Shown here in pieces: positions 1-7,069 of a DNA stretch of 18,988 bases (within the stretch, counting starts at the first letter, position 1; every line of letters starts with the position of its first letter). This stretch comes from Acidimicrobiia bacterium (GTDB taxonomy: Bacteria; Actinomycetota; Acidimicrobiia; Acidimicrobiales; CATQHL01). The notes under the pieces were generated by a model, which did not search any database, was not told where the DNA came from, and saw nothing but the letters and a program-made list of their open reading frames with translations. Made by a program: the position numbers and the translations under genes. Location of the stretch: assembly GCA_021296435.1 (NCBI GenBank), contig JAGWAK010000015.1, positions 1 through 18,988 of the forward strand, given 5' to 3'.

Positions 1-162
1 CACCCGATGCACGACCCGCTCGTCGATGTCGAACCCCAGCGTCCGGAAGCCGGCGCCGGAGAACGCCGTGACGACGGGCAGACCGACATAGCCGAGCCCG
101 AGTACGCCCACCCGCGCCGTGCCCGACTCGATCTTCTTCCGGAGCGTTTCTCCGTGGTTCAC
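1..162 (-). CDS. Nucleotide-sugar dehydrogenase (UDP-glucose / UDP-ManNAc dehydrogenase family), N-terminal fragment
   Basis: Only the first 54 codons are in the window; the gene runs off the left edge. The reverse strand reads MNHGETLRKKIESGTARVGV and continues with LGLGYVGLPVVTAF, then TLGFDIDERV. The GxGxxG-type turn (GLGYVGLP, about residues 21-29) and the acidic end of the second strand (FDID, about 44-47) are the NAD-binding Rossmann signature of the UDP-glucose/GDP-mannose/UDP-N-acetylmannosamine dehydrogenase family. This family oxidises a nucleotide sugar to its uronate for surface polysaccharide. The leading LRKKIESGTARVGV is typical of the WecC/VipA-like branch, but substrate cannot be assigned from this fragment. 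The GTG start at 160-162 has a GGGGGAC purine run about 3 nt upstream. It is the last visible gene of the leftward train, 37 nt after moaC. Confidence 0.85.
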   Translation of the reverse strand, partial: MNHGETLRKKIESGTARVGVLGLGYVGLPVVTAFSGAGFRTLGFDIDERVVHRV

Positions 163-174
163 GGCGTCCCCCGA

Positions 175-192
175 ATCCCCTGTATCCCCTGT
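175..192. repeat. Exact 9-bp tandem duplication in the moaC/dehydrogenase gap
   Basis: The unit ATCCCCTGT occurs twice head to tail at 175-183 and 184-192, inside the 37-nt gap between the moaC stop and the dehydrogenase start. On the transcribed strand it reads as two ACAGGGGAT units. They lie upstream of the GGGGGAC run that probably serves as ribosome binding site, so one unit could act as an auxiliary purine-rich site. No function is demonstrated. Confidence 0.8.
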
Positions 193-199
193 AGCCGCG

Positions 200-682
200 T
201 CACTTCGCGTCCGCCGTCCAGGCGCCCGATCGTCCCCCGCGCTTCTCCAGGAGTCGAATCGGTCCCAGCGCCATGCCCCGGTCGATCGCCTTGCACATGT
301 CGTACAGGGCGAGCAGGCCCGCCGCGACGCCGGCCATCGCCTCCATCTCGACGCCCGTGCGCCACTCCGCCGAGGCCCGCACGCTGAGCCGGTAGGCCGG
401 CGGCGACTCCTCGGCCTCGAGGTCGACATCGACCGCGTCGAGGGGGATGGGATGGCAGAGCGGGATGAGCGTGGACGCCGCCTTGGCCCCCTGGATCGCC
501 GCAAGGCGCGCCACGGCGAGCGCCTCTCCCTTCTCGACCTCGCCCGCCCGGATGGCATCGAGCGTCGCGCGGCGCATTCGGATCCGGCCCTCGGCCACGG
601 CCACGCGTCGCGTGAGAGGTTTCTCTCCCACGTCCACCATTCGCACCCGCCCGTCCGGGTCCAGATGTGTGAGTCCGTCCAC
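200..682 (-). CDS. moaC: Cyclic pyranopterin monophosphate synthase MoaC
   Basis: MoaC converts 3',8-cyclo-7,8-dihydro-GTP (made by MoaA) into cyclic pyranopterin monophosphate, an early step of molybdenum cofactor synthesis in the cytoplasm. The product is 160 residues, the usual length. From the GTG at 680-682 the active-site residues fall on the E. coli numbering: Lys51, Lys67, His77 (in IPLCHPIPL), Asp128 and Lys131 (in YDMCKAIDRG). The start LTHLDPDG is the family N-terminus. A second GTG lies 18 nt upstream at 698-700 and overlaps the holB stop. I prefer 682 because a strong GGGAGG site (690-695) lies 7 nt before it and because of the numbering match. No other moa, mog or moe gene is visible, so it is an isolated cofactor gene riding in a replication/division operon. 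Confidence 0.96.
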   Translation of the reverse strand: MDGLTHLDPDGRVRMVDVGEKPLTRRVAVAEGRIRMRRATLDAIRAGEVEKGEALAVARLAAIQGAKAASTLIPLCHPIPLDAVDVDLEAEESPPAYRLSVRASAEWRTGVEMEAMAGVAAGLLALYDMCKAIDRGMALGPIRLLEKRGGRSGAWTADAK

Positions 683-689
683 GAAGCTG

Positions 690-695
690 CCTCCC
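690..695 (-). promoter_or_regulatory. Shine-Dalgarno site that fixes the moaC start
   Basis: GGGAGG on the reverse strand, 7 nt before the GTG at 680-682. The competing GTG at 698-700 lies upstream of this site, so the site supports the shorter MoaC. Confidence 0.7.
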
Positions 696-696
696 G

Positions 697-1944
697 TCAC
701 AGACTTCTCAGTACCCCCGCAAACTGCGGTGTTCCCGCCGTCCGGCCAGTGGAGCGACCGGCGAAGGCCGCGCTCATCTCCTCCACCAGAAGGGCCGTCG
801 TCGCCTGCGGATTCAGGTTGCGGCCCACCCCCTCCATGGCCGCATCGACGGCCCCGAGGGCTTCGAGGACCGCGCCTTCCCCCGGGCCGCCACGCGCTCC
901 GCGGGCACCCTGGCCTCGCGCTCCGCCGGACCTCTTCATGCGATCCTTCATTCGATCCGGATCGAGCGCCGCATCGGCCGCGCCAGCGGCGACGCAGAGC
1001 ATGTCCCGAAGCCGGATGCGCAGCGCCTCCAGCGCCGGCTCCAACTCTCCCCGCGCGCCACGCGCGGAGAAGCGGGACGCGGCGCGGTAGCGCGCCTGCG
1101 GCGTGCCGTCGAGGGCGGCGGCGAGCAGATCGTCCGCGGCCGCGCCGGATTCGCCGGCCCCGGACTCGCCGTCCTCGGAGTGGACGAGCGCGCGCGCCCG
1201 GTAGACGGCGCCGCCGGCCCGCCGGGCCACCCCCCGCGCCCGGTCGGCGTCGCGAACGCCGAGGTGCTCCGCCACGTAGGCCGCCACGCGTTCGGTCGGC
1301 AGCGGGGCGATGCGGAGCGGCACCATGCGGGACCGGATCGTCGGCAGAAGGGCGTCCGGACGGCCGCTCGTGAGCACGATGCACGCGAACGGCGGCGGTT
1401 CCTCCAGCAGCTTGAGAAAGGCGTTCGCCGCCTCGGGGCTGGCGCTCTGCGGCACCATCCGCTCCGCGTCCTCGATCACGAACACCGACTTGCGCGCCAT
1501 CGAAGGACGCCGGGACGCCTGGTCCCGGATGTTCTCGACGGCGGCCACATAGAGTCCCGTGACCGCGTCCGGGTCCGGGCGCGCATGGAGATCCTCCCGC
1601 AGGAGCGCGAGACGCTCGTGCCGCTGCGCCTCGATGGCCTCCCGCAGCTTGGCCCGCGAGGCGGCCCGCTTCGGGCGCGGCATCGGAAAATGGACGTGAA
1701 TGTCCGGGTGCTCCAGCCGCGCCGCCATGCGGCAGTTGCGGCACGCTTCGCAGGGCACCTCCGCGGTTTCCGCGGTCTCCACGGCCTCGCACTGGAGCGC
1801 GCGCGCGATCCACAGGGCCAGCGAGCGCTTGCCGACGCCCTCCGGGCCGTGGACGAGGAGCGACTGCGGCAGTCGCCGGCCCGCGACGGCGCCGGCCAGG
1901 CGCCGCAGGAGGTCTTCCTGTCCCCAGGGTCGCTCGCCCTTCAC
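697..1944 (-). CDS. holB: DNA polymerase III clamp-loader subunit delta' (HolB-type)
   Basis: This AAA+ clamp-loader subunit helps load the sliding clamp at primer ends. In the 415-residue product I see a Walker A GPEGVGKR (33-40), a four-cysteine zinc module (C52, C65, C68, C71 in CEACRNC), a VIEDAERM Walker-B-like segment, then AFLKLLEEPP and TIRSRMVPL. The order and spacing match delta' more than gamma/tau, which would be longer. The motif usually written SRC reads SRM here. The C-terminal third carries low-complexity inserts (a DRMK duplication, then Gly-Ala-Arg-rich sequence). The GTG start forms a GTGA overlap with the stop of the LytM gene and has GAGGGA (1951-1956) 6 nt upstream. The stop lies 14 nt before moaC. 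DnaX cannot be fully excluded, but the length and the VIEDAERM/EEPP context favour delta'. Confidence 0.9.
   Translation of the reverse strand: MKGERPWGQEDLLRRLAGAVAGRRLPQSLLVHGPEGVGKRSLALWIARALQCEAVETAETAEVPCEACRNCRMAARLEHPDIHVHFPMPRPKRAASRAKLREAIEAQRHERLALLREDLHARPDPDAVTGLYVAAVENIRDQASRRPSMARKSVFVIEDAERMVPQSASPEAANAFLKLLEEPPPFACIVLTSGRPDALLPTIRSRMVPLRIAPLPTERVAAYVAEHLGVRDADRARGVARRAGGAVYRARALVHSEDGESGAGESGAAADDLLAAALDGTPQARYRAASRFSARGARGELEPALEALRIRLRDMLCVAAGAADAALDPDRMKDRMKRSGGARGQGARGARGGPGEGAVLEALGAVDAAMEGVGRNLNPQATTALLVEEMSAAFAGRSTGRTAGTPQFAGVLRSL
934..957. repeat. 12-bp in-frame tandem duplication in holB
   Basis: Two 12-bp units (934-945 and 946-957) match at 11 of 12 positions and encode DRMKDRMK in the C-terminal part of HolB, directly before a Gly/Ala/Arg-rich stretch. 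The period is four codons, so the frame is kept. Confidence 0.8.
1762..1779. repeat. 9-bp in-frame tandem duplication in the HolB zinc module
   Basis: Two 9-bp units (1762-1770 and 1771-1779, 8 of 9 identical) encode ETAETA between zinc ligands C52 and C65. The cysteine spacing is C-x12-C-x2-C-x2-C, longer than the C-x8-C-x2-C-x2-C I recall for the family. Confidence 0.7.
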
Positions 1945-3182
1945 CGGCGATCCCTCAGCCACCGGACCGGATCCACCGCGCGGGGCCCCACCGCCCCCGG
2001 CTCGTAGATCTGGAACTCGATGTGCGGCCGGGTCGTGTCCCCGCCCACGTGCCCGATCGCCTGTCCCTCGCCGACCGGCTGCCCCTCGCGGACCGTGACG
2101 TCCAGGAGCTTCTGATAGGACGAGTAGAAACCTCCTCCGTGGTCGAGGATCACCGTCTGTCCAGAGGCGCGAGCCGCCACGGAGGCGACGGTGCCGCGAT
2201 CCACCGCGTTCACGGGCGTGCCGCGCGGCGCCGCGATCCCGATCCCTTCGCGCGGGATCGTCGTGCGTCCCTCCCGCTCGGGCCCGAAGCGCCAGAGGAT
2301 CTCCCCCTCGACCGGCCAGGCGAGACTCCCGAGATCGCCCGACGTCAGCGATGAGACCGACGCCGTGCCCGCCGCGCGTTCCGCCGAGCGGCGTCGTTCT
2401 TCGAGCCCCCCGATGAGCGCGCGCAGTTCGGCCTCTTCCCTCGCCAGCCGCGCCAGCGTCGACTGCGCCTCGTCGCGGCGGTCGGCGAATCGCCGCAGCC
2501 GCTCCTGTCGCTGCCGCTCCAACCCCGCCAACTCGTCGTACTCCCGGAGGTTCTCCGCCCGCACGCGGGCGATTCGGTCGCTTTCCCGACCCAATCCGCC
2601 GCGGAGGTCCGCGAGCGTGTCCTCGAGCTTCTTCACGTCCTCCAGGAGCATGCGGTCGAAGACGGCGATGTCGCGCAGATACCGGTAGCGATTGAGCAGG
2701 TCCGAGAACGACTGCGCGGAGAGGAGCACCTCGACGGCGCGGAGGGGGCCGCGCTTGTAGATGTCGCGGAGCCGTCCCCGGAGCACGACCTGGCGCGCCG
2801 TGAGGTCGTCGCGCGTGAGCAGCATCTGTCGCGTCATCGTCGTCAACCGCTCCGATAGCGCGCGCAGTTGAACGTCGAACTCGGCCAGGAGGCTCGACGA
2901 GGCGGCGATCTGTCGTTCGATGTTCAGGAGTTCGGCCGAATCGCCGCTGACCCGGCCGGCGATCCCCTCGAGTTCCCGCCGCAGCCGCTGCCGTTCTTCG
3001 CGGATGAGATCGAGCCGCGCCTGGCTCTCGTCGAGGCGCCGCCGCACATCCGGCGACTCCTGCGCGGTCGCGGGTGCGGTCCACGCCGGGCTCGCCGCGG
3101 CGGCGACGGTCACGGCCACCACGAGCCGCGCCATCCAGGCGCGACCTCGCGCGCCCCCGGTCGCGCGGTCAGGACGGGCCAT
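1941..3182 (-). CDS. envC: EnvC-like periplasmic coiled-coil protein with degenerate LytM (M23) domain
   Basis: Probable FtsEX-controlled activator of cell-wall amidases at the division site. The 413-residue product has a signal peptide (hydrophobic about 19-31, then APATAQ), a long Arg/Glu/Leu-rich coiled coil (about 45-280) and a C-terminal LytM domain (about 288-413). The domain keeps the fold landmarks WPVEGEILWRFG, AAPRGTPV and VILDHGGGFYSSY, but the metal-site motifs are lost. HxGID is REGIGI, YxHL is YQKL, and the final HxH is PHIEF. E. coli EnvC is degenerate in the same places and acts as an activator, not a hydrolase. The gene overlaps ftsX by 14 nt and holB by 4 nt. An internal ATG at 3132-3134 would give a more canonical signal peptide of 397 residues total and no ftsX overlap; the two starts cannot be separated by eye. 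Confidence 0.87.
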   Translation of the reverse strand: MARPDRATGGARGRAWMARLVVAVTVAAAASPAWTAPATAQESPDVRRRLDESQARLDLIREERQRLRRELEGIAGRVSGDSAELLNIERQIAASSSLLAEFDVQLRALSERLTTMTRQMLLTRDDLTARQVVLRGRLRDIYKRGPLRAVEVLLSAQSFSDLLNRYRYLRDIAVFDRMLLEDVKKLEDTLADLRGGLGRESDRIARVRAENLREYDELAGLERQRQERLRRFADRRDEAQSTLARLAREEAELRALIGGLEERRRSAERAAGTASVSSLTSGDLGSLAWPVEGEILWRFGPEREGRTTIPREGIGIAAPRGTPVNAVDRGTVASVAARASGQTVILDHGGGFYSSYQKLLDVTVREGQPVGEGQAIGHVGGDTTRPHIEFQIYEPGAVGPRAVDPVRWLRDRR

Positions 3183-4044
3183 ACGCCCGTCCCACCTCAC
3201 GGTGCACGGAGAATGCGGCGGCGAGCAGGCCGAGCGCGGCGGCCGTCGCGACGCCGGCCGCGGTCCAGAGGTGCGGGAGCCACGCGAGAGATTCGATGGC
3301 CGCGAAACGCGCCGGGAAGACGACGAACGCGAGTCGCGTGACGCCGAGCGCGAGCAGTCCGCCCACGAGCCCGGTGACCGCGCCCTCGAGGAGGAAAGGC
3401 CGCTGGATGTAGCCTTCGCGCGCGCCCACGATCTGCATGATCTCGATCTCTTCGCCGCGCGCGAGGATGGCCATGCGCACCGTCGTGACGATGAGCAGCA
3501 TCGCGACCAGTGCGAACCCGCCGCCCAGGGCGAGGGCGATTCCCGTCGCCGCGCTCCGCAGGGCGAAGAGCCGCTCCACCCACTCATCCCCGAACCGCGC
3601 CTCCTCGATGAACGGATACGCCGCGAGCAGGCTCGCGGTCTCCGACACCGCTTCCGGAGTTCGGAAGCCCTCCCGGAGCCTGAGGTGAAACGAGGCGGGA
3701 AGCGGGTTCACCAGCAGTTCCCCGTAGACGTTCGAGAACTCGACGAGATCGCGCCGCGCCCGCTCCAGCGCCTCGTCCTTCGAGACGTACCGCACCGACT
3801 CCACCGCCGGCAGCGCCTCCAACTCCCGCCGGGCGGCCCGCACCTGTTCCGAGGCGGCGTCATCGAGCAGGTAGCCGACGACCTCCACGCGGCGTTCGAC
3901 GTCGCCGATCGCGCCGCCGATATTGTGCGCAACGAGCCCGAAGAGACCGAGGATCACGAGGCTGAGCCCGATCGCTCCGATGGAGAGGGCGCACAGCAGG
4001 GGGGTGCGCCGGAAGCCGGCGAGCGCTTCGCGCAGGGCTCTCAC
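3169..4044 (-). CDS. ftsX: Cell-division protein FtsX
   Basis: FtsX is the membrane partner of FtsE; ATP-driven movement is relayed through its extracytoplasmic loop to a peptidoglycan hydrolase or its activator. The 291-residue product has a first membrane segment at about 17-42, a periplasmic domain with the typical VEVVGYLLDD and YVSKDEALERA segments (about 50-160), and three more membrane segments in the C-terminal half with the family's ILARGEEIEIMQIVGA loop. The GTG start shares GTGA with the ftsE stop. There is no strong ribosome site before it, so translation is probably coupled to ftsE. It is followed, with overlap, by the EnvC-like gene, its expected partner. Confidence 0.96.
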   Translation of the reverse strand: MRALREALAGFRRTPLLCALSIGAIGLSLVILGLFGLVAHNIGGAIGDVERRVEVVGYLLDDAASEQVRAARRELEALPAVESVRYVSKDEALERARRDLVEFSNVYGELLVNPLPASFHLRLREGFRTPEAVSETASLLAAYPFIEEARFGDEWVERLFALRSAATGIALALGGGFALVAMLLIVTTVRMAILARGEEIEIMQIVGAREGYIQRPFLLEGAVTGLVGGLLALGVTRLAFVVFPARFAAIESLAWLPHLWTAAGVATAAALGLLAAAFSVHREVGRAYGPS

Positions 4045-4709
4045 GCGGCGGAATCGCGGACGAGTCGCCCGTCCTCCAGTTCGAGTCTGCGGATCTCCGC
4101 ATGTCGGCGCACGAAATCCGCGTCGTGCGTCGCCATGAGCACGGCCGTGCCGAGGCGGTTCAGCATCCGGAACAGCTCGAACACCCCGCCCGCGGCGTCC
4201 GGATCGAGGTTGCCCGTGGGCTCGTCCGCGAGCAGGATCCGCGGTTCCGTGGCGAGGGCGCGCGCCACCGCCACGCGCTGCCGCTCCCCGCCCGACAGTT
4301 CCGAGGGTCTCGAGCGGGCGCGGGCGGCGAGGCCGACCTGGCTCAGCAGCCGCTGGACGCGCCCGGCGATCTCGCGTCGCGGCGTCCCGATGACCTCGAG
4401 CGCGAAGGCCACGTTTTCCGCGGCGGTCAGCCGTTCCAGCAGCTTGAAGTCCTGAAACACGAAACCCACCCGCCGCCGCAGCGCGGGAATGTCCCGGCGG
4501 CGGATCCGCTTCGAGTGATAGCGTGAGACCCGCACCTCGCCGTCGGTCGGCCGGGTCTGGAAGTGGATCAGCTCGAGCACCGTCGACTTGCCCGCCCCCG
4601 ACGGCCCGGTGAGGAAGGCGAACTCCCCCTTACCGAGACGGAACGAAACTTCCCGCAGCGCGTCTCCGGAGCGCGGGTATGCCTTCGAGACGTTTCTCAG
4701 CGAGATCAT
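4041..4709 (-). CDS. ftsE: Cell-division ATP-binding protein FtsE
   Basis: FtsE is the ABC-type ATPase of the FtsEX complex, on the inner face of the cytoplasmic membrane. The 222-residue product equals E. coli FtsE in length. Visible motifs are Walker A GPSGAGKST (35-43), Q-loop FVFQDFKLL, signature LSGGERQRV, Walker B ILLADEPTGNLD and the H-loop ATHD. The FQDFKLL segment and GNLDPD are characteristic of FtsE among ABC ATPases. The ATG start forms an ATGA overlap with the pdxA stop, and no clear Shine-Dalgarno precedes it, so coupling to pdxA translation is likely. A longer frame continues upstream, but that part is only the out-of-frame complement of pdxA. Confidence 0.97.
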   Translation of the reverse strand: MISLRNVSKAYPRSGDALREVSFRLGKGEFAFLTGPSGAGKSTVLELIHFQTRPTDGEVRVSRYHSKRIRRRDIPALRRRVGFVFQDFKLLERLTAAENVAFALEVIGTPRREIAGRVQRLLSQVGLAARARSRPSELSGGERQRVAVARALATEPRILLADEPTGNLDPDAAGGVFELFRMLNRLGTAVLMATHDADFVRRHAEIRRLELEDGRLVRDSAA

Positions 4710-5653
4710 CTCGCGACGGCCCGCGCCGCGCAAAACCGGGCACAGAGGTCGATCGCGGCGCGCATGGCCCCCGGGTCCGCGATCCCGCGCCCCGCGATAT
4801 CCATGGCCGTGCCGTGATCCGGAGAAGTGCGCGGGAAGGGAAGCCCGGCCGTCACGTTCACGCCTTCGTTCATCGCGATCGTCTTCAGCACCGCGAGACC
4901 CACGTCGTGGTAGGGCGTCACGATGAGGTCCGCCTCCCCCGCCAGCGCCTTCAGGAAGATGGTGTCCCCGGGGAAGATTCCGAGGATGTCCACCTCGGGG
5001 TCGGAAGCGAGCCGGGCGAGCGCCGGCGCGAACACCTCGATCTCTTCGTCGCCGAAGAGCCCGCCCTCGCCCGCGTGCGGATTGAGCCCCGCGAAGGCGA
5101 GGCGGGGCCGTTCGATCCCCCACCAGACGCGCAGGGCTTCGATCGCGATCCGGGACCTGCGCGCGAAGAGATCCGCGTCGAGCACGGAGGGTACGTCGCG
5201 CAGGGGGAGATGCGCGGTGAGGAGCGCCAGGCGCAGCGATCCGCCGAGCGGCGTGCGCTCCGCGGCCATCATCATTGTGACCTCGTGCGCTCCGGCCAGT
5301 TCCTGGAGGAACTCCGTATGCCCGGGGTGCGGGTACCCGGCGGCCCGCAGGGCGGCCTTGCTGATCGGCGCCGTGACGATGCCGTCGATCTCTCCCGTCC
5401 GCGCCATCGCGACGGCCCGTTCGATCGCGCGCCCCGACAGCCTGCCCGCGAGCCTCTCGCCGCCCGCGGGGTGCCAGTCGCCCACCGTCTCCCGCGGCAC
5501 CCCTTCCAGGCGGTCCTCTACTTCGCCGAGCGACCGCGGCCCCACGAGGACCGCTTCGATCCCGTCCGCCCGCGAGGTCGAGGAGAGCGCCGCCGCCGTC
5601 ACCTCCGGGCCGATCCCGCGCGGATCGCCCAGCGTGATCCCGAGGCGCGGCAT
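4706..5653 (-). CDS. pdxA: 4-hydroxythreonine-4-phosphate dehydrogenase PdxA
   Basis: PdxA performs the NAD-dependent oxidation of 4-phospho-hydroxy-L-threonine in the DXP-independent-of-ribose (deoxyxylulose 5-phosphate) route to pyridoxal phosphate. The 315-residue product has GDPRGIGPE at the N-terminus, GHTEFL, and the three metal-ligand histidines in TAHLPL, NPHAGEG and PYHDVG, followed by TSPDHGTAMDIAG. The family usually reads GDPAGIGPE, so the Arg is a small variation. Two in-frame ATGs exist (5660-5662 and 5651-5653). AGGAGG abuts the first with no spacing and lies 9 nt before the second, so I chose the second (MPRLGITLGDP). The gene follows the surA-like gene by 14 nt, the same neighbour order as surA-pdxA in E. 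coli. Confidence 0.97.
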   Translation of the reverse strand: MPRLGITLGDPRGIGPEVTAAALSSTSRADGIEAVLVGPRSLGEVEDRLEGVPRETVGDWHPAGGERLAGRLSGRAIERAVAMARTGEIDGIVTAPISKAALRAAGYPHPGHTEFLQELAGAHEVTMMMAAERTPLGGSLRLALLTAHLPLRDVPSVLDADLFARRSRIAIEALRVWWGIERPRLAFAGLNPHAGEGGLFGDEEIEVFAPALARLASDPEVDILGIFPGDTIFLKALAGEADLIVTPYHDVGLAVLKTIAMNEGVNVTAGLPFPRTSPDHGTAMDIAGRGIADPGAMRAAIDLCARFCAARAVAR

Positions 5654-5662
5654 GTGGGTCAT

Positions 5663-5669
5663 CCTCCTC
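5663..5669 (-). promoter_or_regulatory. Shine-Dalgarno site that fixes the pdxA start
   Basis: GAGGAGG on the reverse strand, partly overlapping the stop codon of the surA-like gene. It lies 9 nt before the ATG at 5651-5653 and touches the ATG at 5660-5662, so the downstream ATG is the plausible initiator. Confidence 0.75.
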
Positions 5670-7068
5670 AGAATCTCACATCGATGTACGTGTTGGCGCG
5701 CACCTCTTCGAGGATGATGTCGATCTGCTTGCGCGTACGGAGGCTCTGCCGGATCTGATCCCGCACGTCGCCGATCTCGATCGGGCCCTCGGGACGAAAC
5801 GTCAGGATGTGGACGAGTCCGAACTCGGTGGGACCGCCGCGCTGCATCGGCAGCGGCCCGTACACCATCCCGGCCGTCGGGGCGGTGAGTCCGGATTCGG
5901 CGCCCCCGCCCGTGAACTGGCTGACCAGACTCCCGAGCGGGACATCGTCGAAGCGGATCGCCTCATCGGCCACCTGTCCACGGAACACGGCCAGGAGTCG
6001 TTCGGGGTCGGCCCCCGCCCGCAGGCTGTCCGCGATCTGAATCGCGAGCGTCCGGGCTTCCTCGATGTCTTCGTCCTTGATCTCGGGGCGCAGGAGGATG
6101 TGGCGCAGAAAACGCTCCGCCCCCCGCTGGCGCTCGACCTTGATGAAGTGGAGTCCGAACTGCGTCTGCACCGGACCCACCGTCTGGCCGGGGCGGGCCC
6201 CCCAGGCGGCGTCGCCGAACGGTTTCACAAGCAGTTCGCGGCCCATCCAGCCCAACTCGCCGCCCTGCTCCCTGGTCCCTTCATCGTCGGAATGGCGGCG
6301 GGCGAGGACCGAAAACTCCTCCTCGTTCGCGAAGTCGTTCTGGACGCGAATCGTGCGGGCCAGGACGCTGTCCCGCGCCGCACCGCTCGGCAACGGCGTG
6401 ACCACGAGCCGGTTGAACGAGACGAGCGCCGGCCGAGGCGGCTGGTTCTGCGCGAACTCGTCGAAGGCCGCTTCGACCTCCTCCTCGCTGACGATGACGG
6501 GCGGCAGGTCGGTGCGTTGCTCGAGTTCGAACCGGTAGGCCTGGCGCATTCCCTCCGCTTCGGCCTGGGAGCGGAGCATCTGGCGGAACTGGAGCATGTT
6601 CATGCCCGTCTCCTCCACCGCCAGCATCATCTCCTCATCGGAGGAGAACTGGCCCCTCGTTTCCGCGAAGTAGGTGTCCGCCATCTCGGTCACGCGATCC
6701 TCGGGCACCGTGATTCCCGCGTTCTTCGCCTGCTGGAGATAGATGAGGTCGTCGATCATCGCCTCGAGCACTTCGCGGGCGAACTCCTCCCAGCGTTCGG
6801 TCCCTTCGGGCGGAACGCGGGCGCCGCGGGCCTGCAACTGGTAGAGCGTGATCTGGATGTCGGAGATCAGGATGGCCGTGTCGCCAACCACGGCCACGAC
6901 CCGGTCGAGCGTTTCCACGCCGGCGGGGAACTCCGTCGCGACGACGGTGTCGGGCGCCGCGGGTTCGTTCTCCTGAAGCGCGGAGAGCGGGGCGCTGAAG
7001 GCGAGCGCCGCCGCGAGCAGGCAGGCGCCGGCCCGGAGGGCCTTCATTCCAGGATTGATATCGATCAC
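5668..7068 (-). CDS. surA: SurA-like periplasmic peptidyl-prolyl isomerase / outer-membrane protein chaperone
   Basis: Likely exported chaperone for outer-membrane proteins. The 466-residue product begins with a signal peptide (hydrophobic about 12-28, ending near SALQ). A helical SurA_N-type region follows (about 55-200), starting with DRVVAVVGDTAILISDI, the usual opening of the family. The first parvulin domain (about 215-315) is well kept: FSVLARRHSDDE, GGELGWMGRE, PVQTQFGLHFIKV. A second parvulin-like repeat (about 318-430) starts RHILLRPEI and ends FGLVHILTFRP but lacks the Gly-rich GGxLGW block, so it is probably not an active isomerase. The GTG start has GGGAGGA (7076-7082) 7 nt upstream, inside the 3' end of mfd; an ATG at 7045-7047 lacks such a site. 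Placed between mfd and pdxA. Confidence 0.9.
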   Translation of the reverse strand: MIDINPGMKALRAGACLLAAALAFSAPLSALQENEPAAPDTVVATEFPAGVETLDRVVAVVGDTAILISDIQITLYQLQARGARVPPEGTERWEEFAREVLEAMIDDLIYLQQAKNAGITVPEDRVTEMADTYFAETRGQFSSDEEMMLAVEETGMNMLQFRQMLRSQAEAEGMRQAYRFELEQRTDLPPVIVSEEEVEAAFDEFAQNQPPRPALVSFNRLVVTPLPSGAARDSVLARTIRVQNDFANEEEFSVLARRHSDDEGTREQGGELGWMGRELLVKPFGDAAWGARPGQTVGPVQTQFGLHFIKVERQRGAERFLRHILLRPEIKDEDIEEARTLAIQIADSLRAGADPERLLAVFRGQVADEAIRFDDVPLGSLVSQFTGGGAESGLTAPTAGMVYGPLPMQRGGPTEFGLVHILTFRPEGPIEIGDVRDQIRQSLRTRKQIDIILEEVRANTYIDVRF

Positions 7069-7069
7069 G

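Noticed and set aside
1941..2321. The LytM domain as an active M23 endopeptidase
   Set aside because: None of the metal ligands in HxGID, YxHL or HxH is intact in the expected complete form.
697..3084. holB read as a 795-residue fusion because the frame stays open upstream
   Set aside because: The upstream part is the out-of-frame shadow of the LytM gene. A GTG with GAGGGA 6 nt upstream and a 4-nt overlap marks the real start at 1944.
2920..4455. A 511-codon open frame on the plus strand across the ftsE-ftsX-envC genes
   Set aside because: It is the complement of three recognisable genes, and its product is low-complexity Arg/Ser/Glu sequence.
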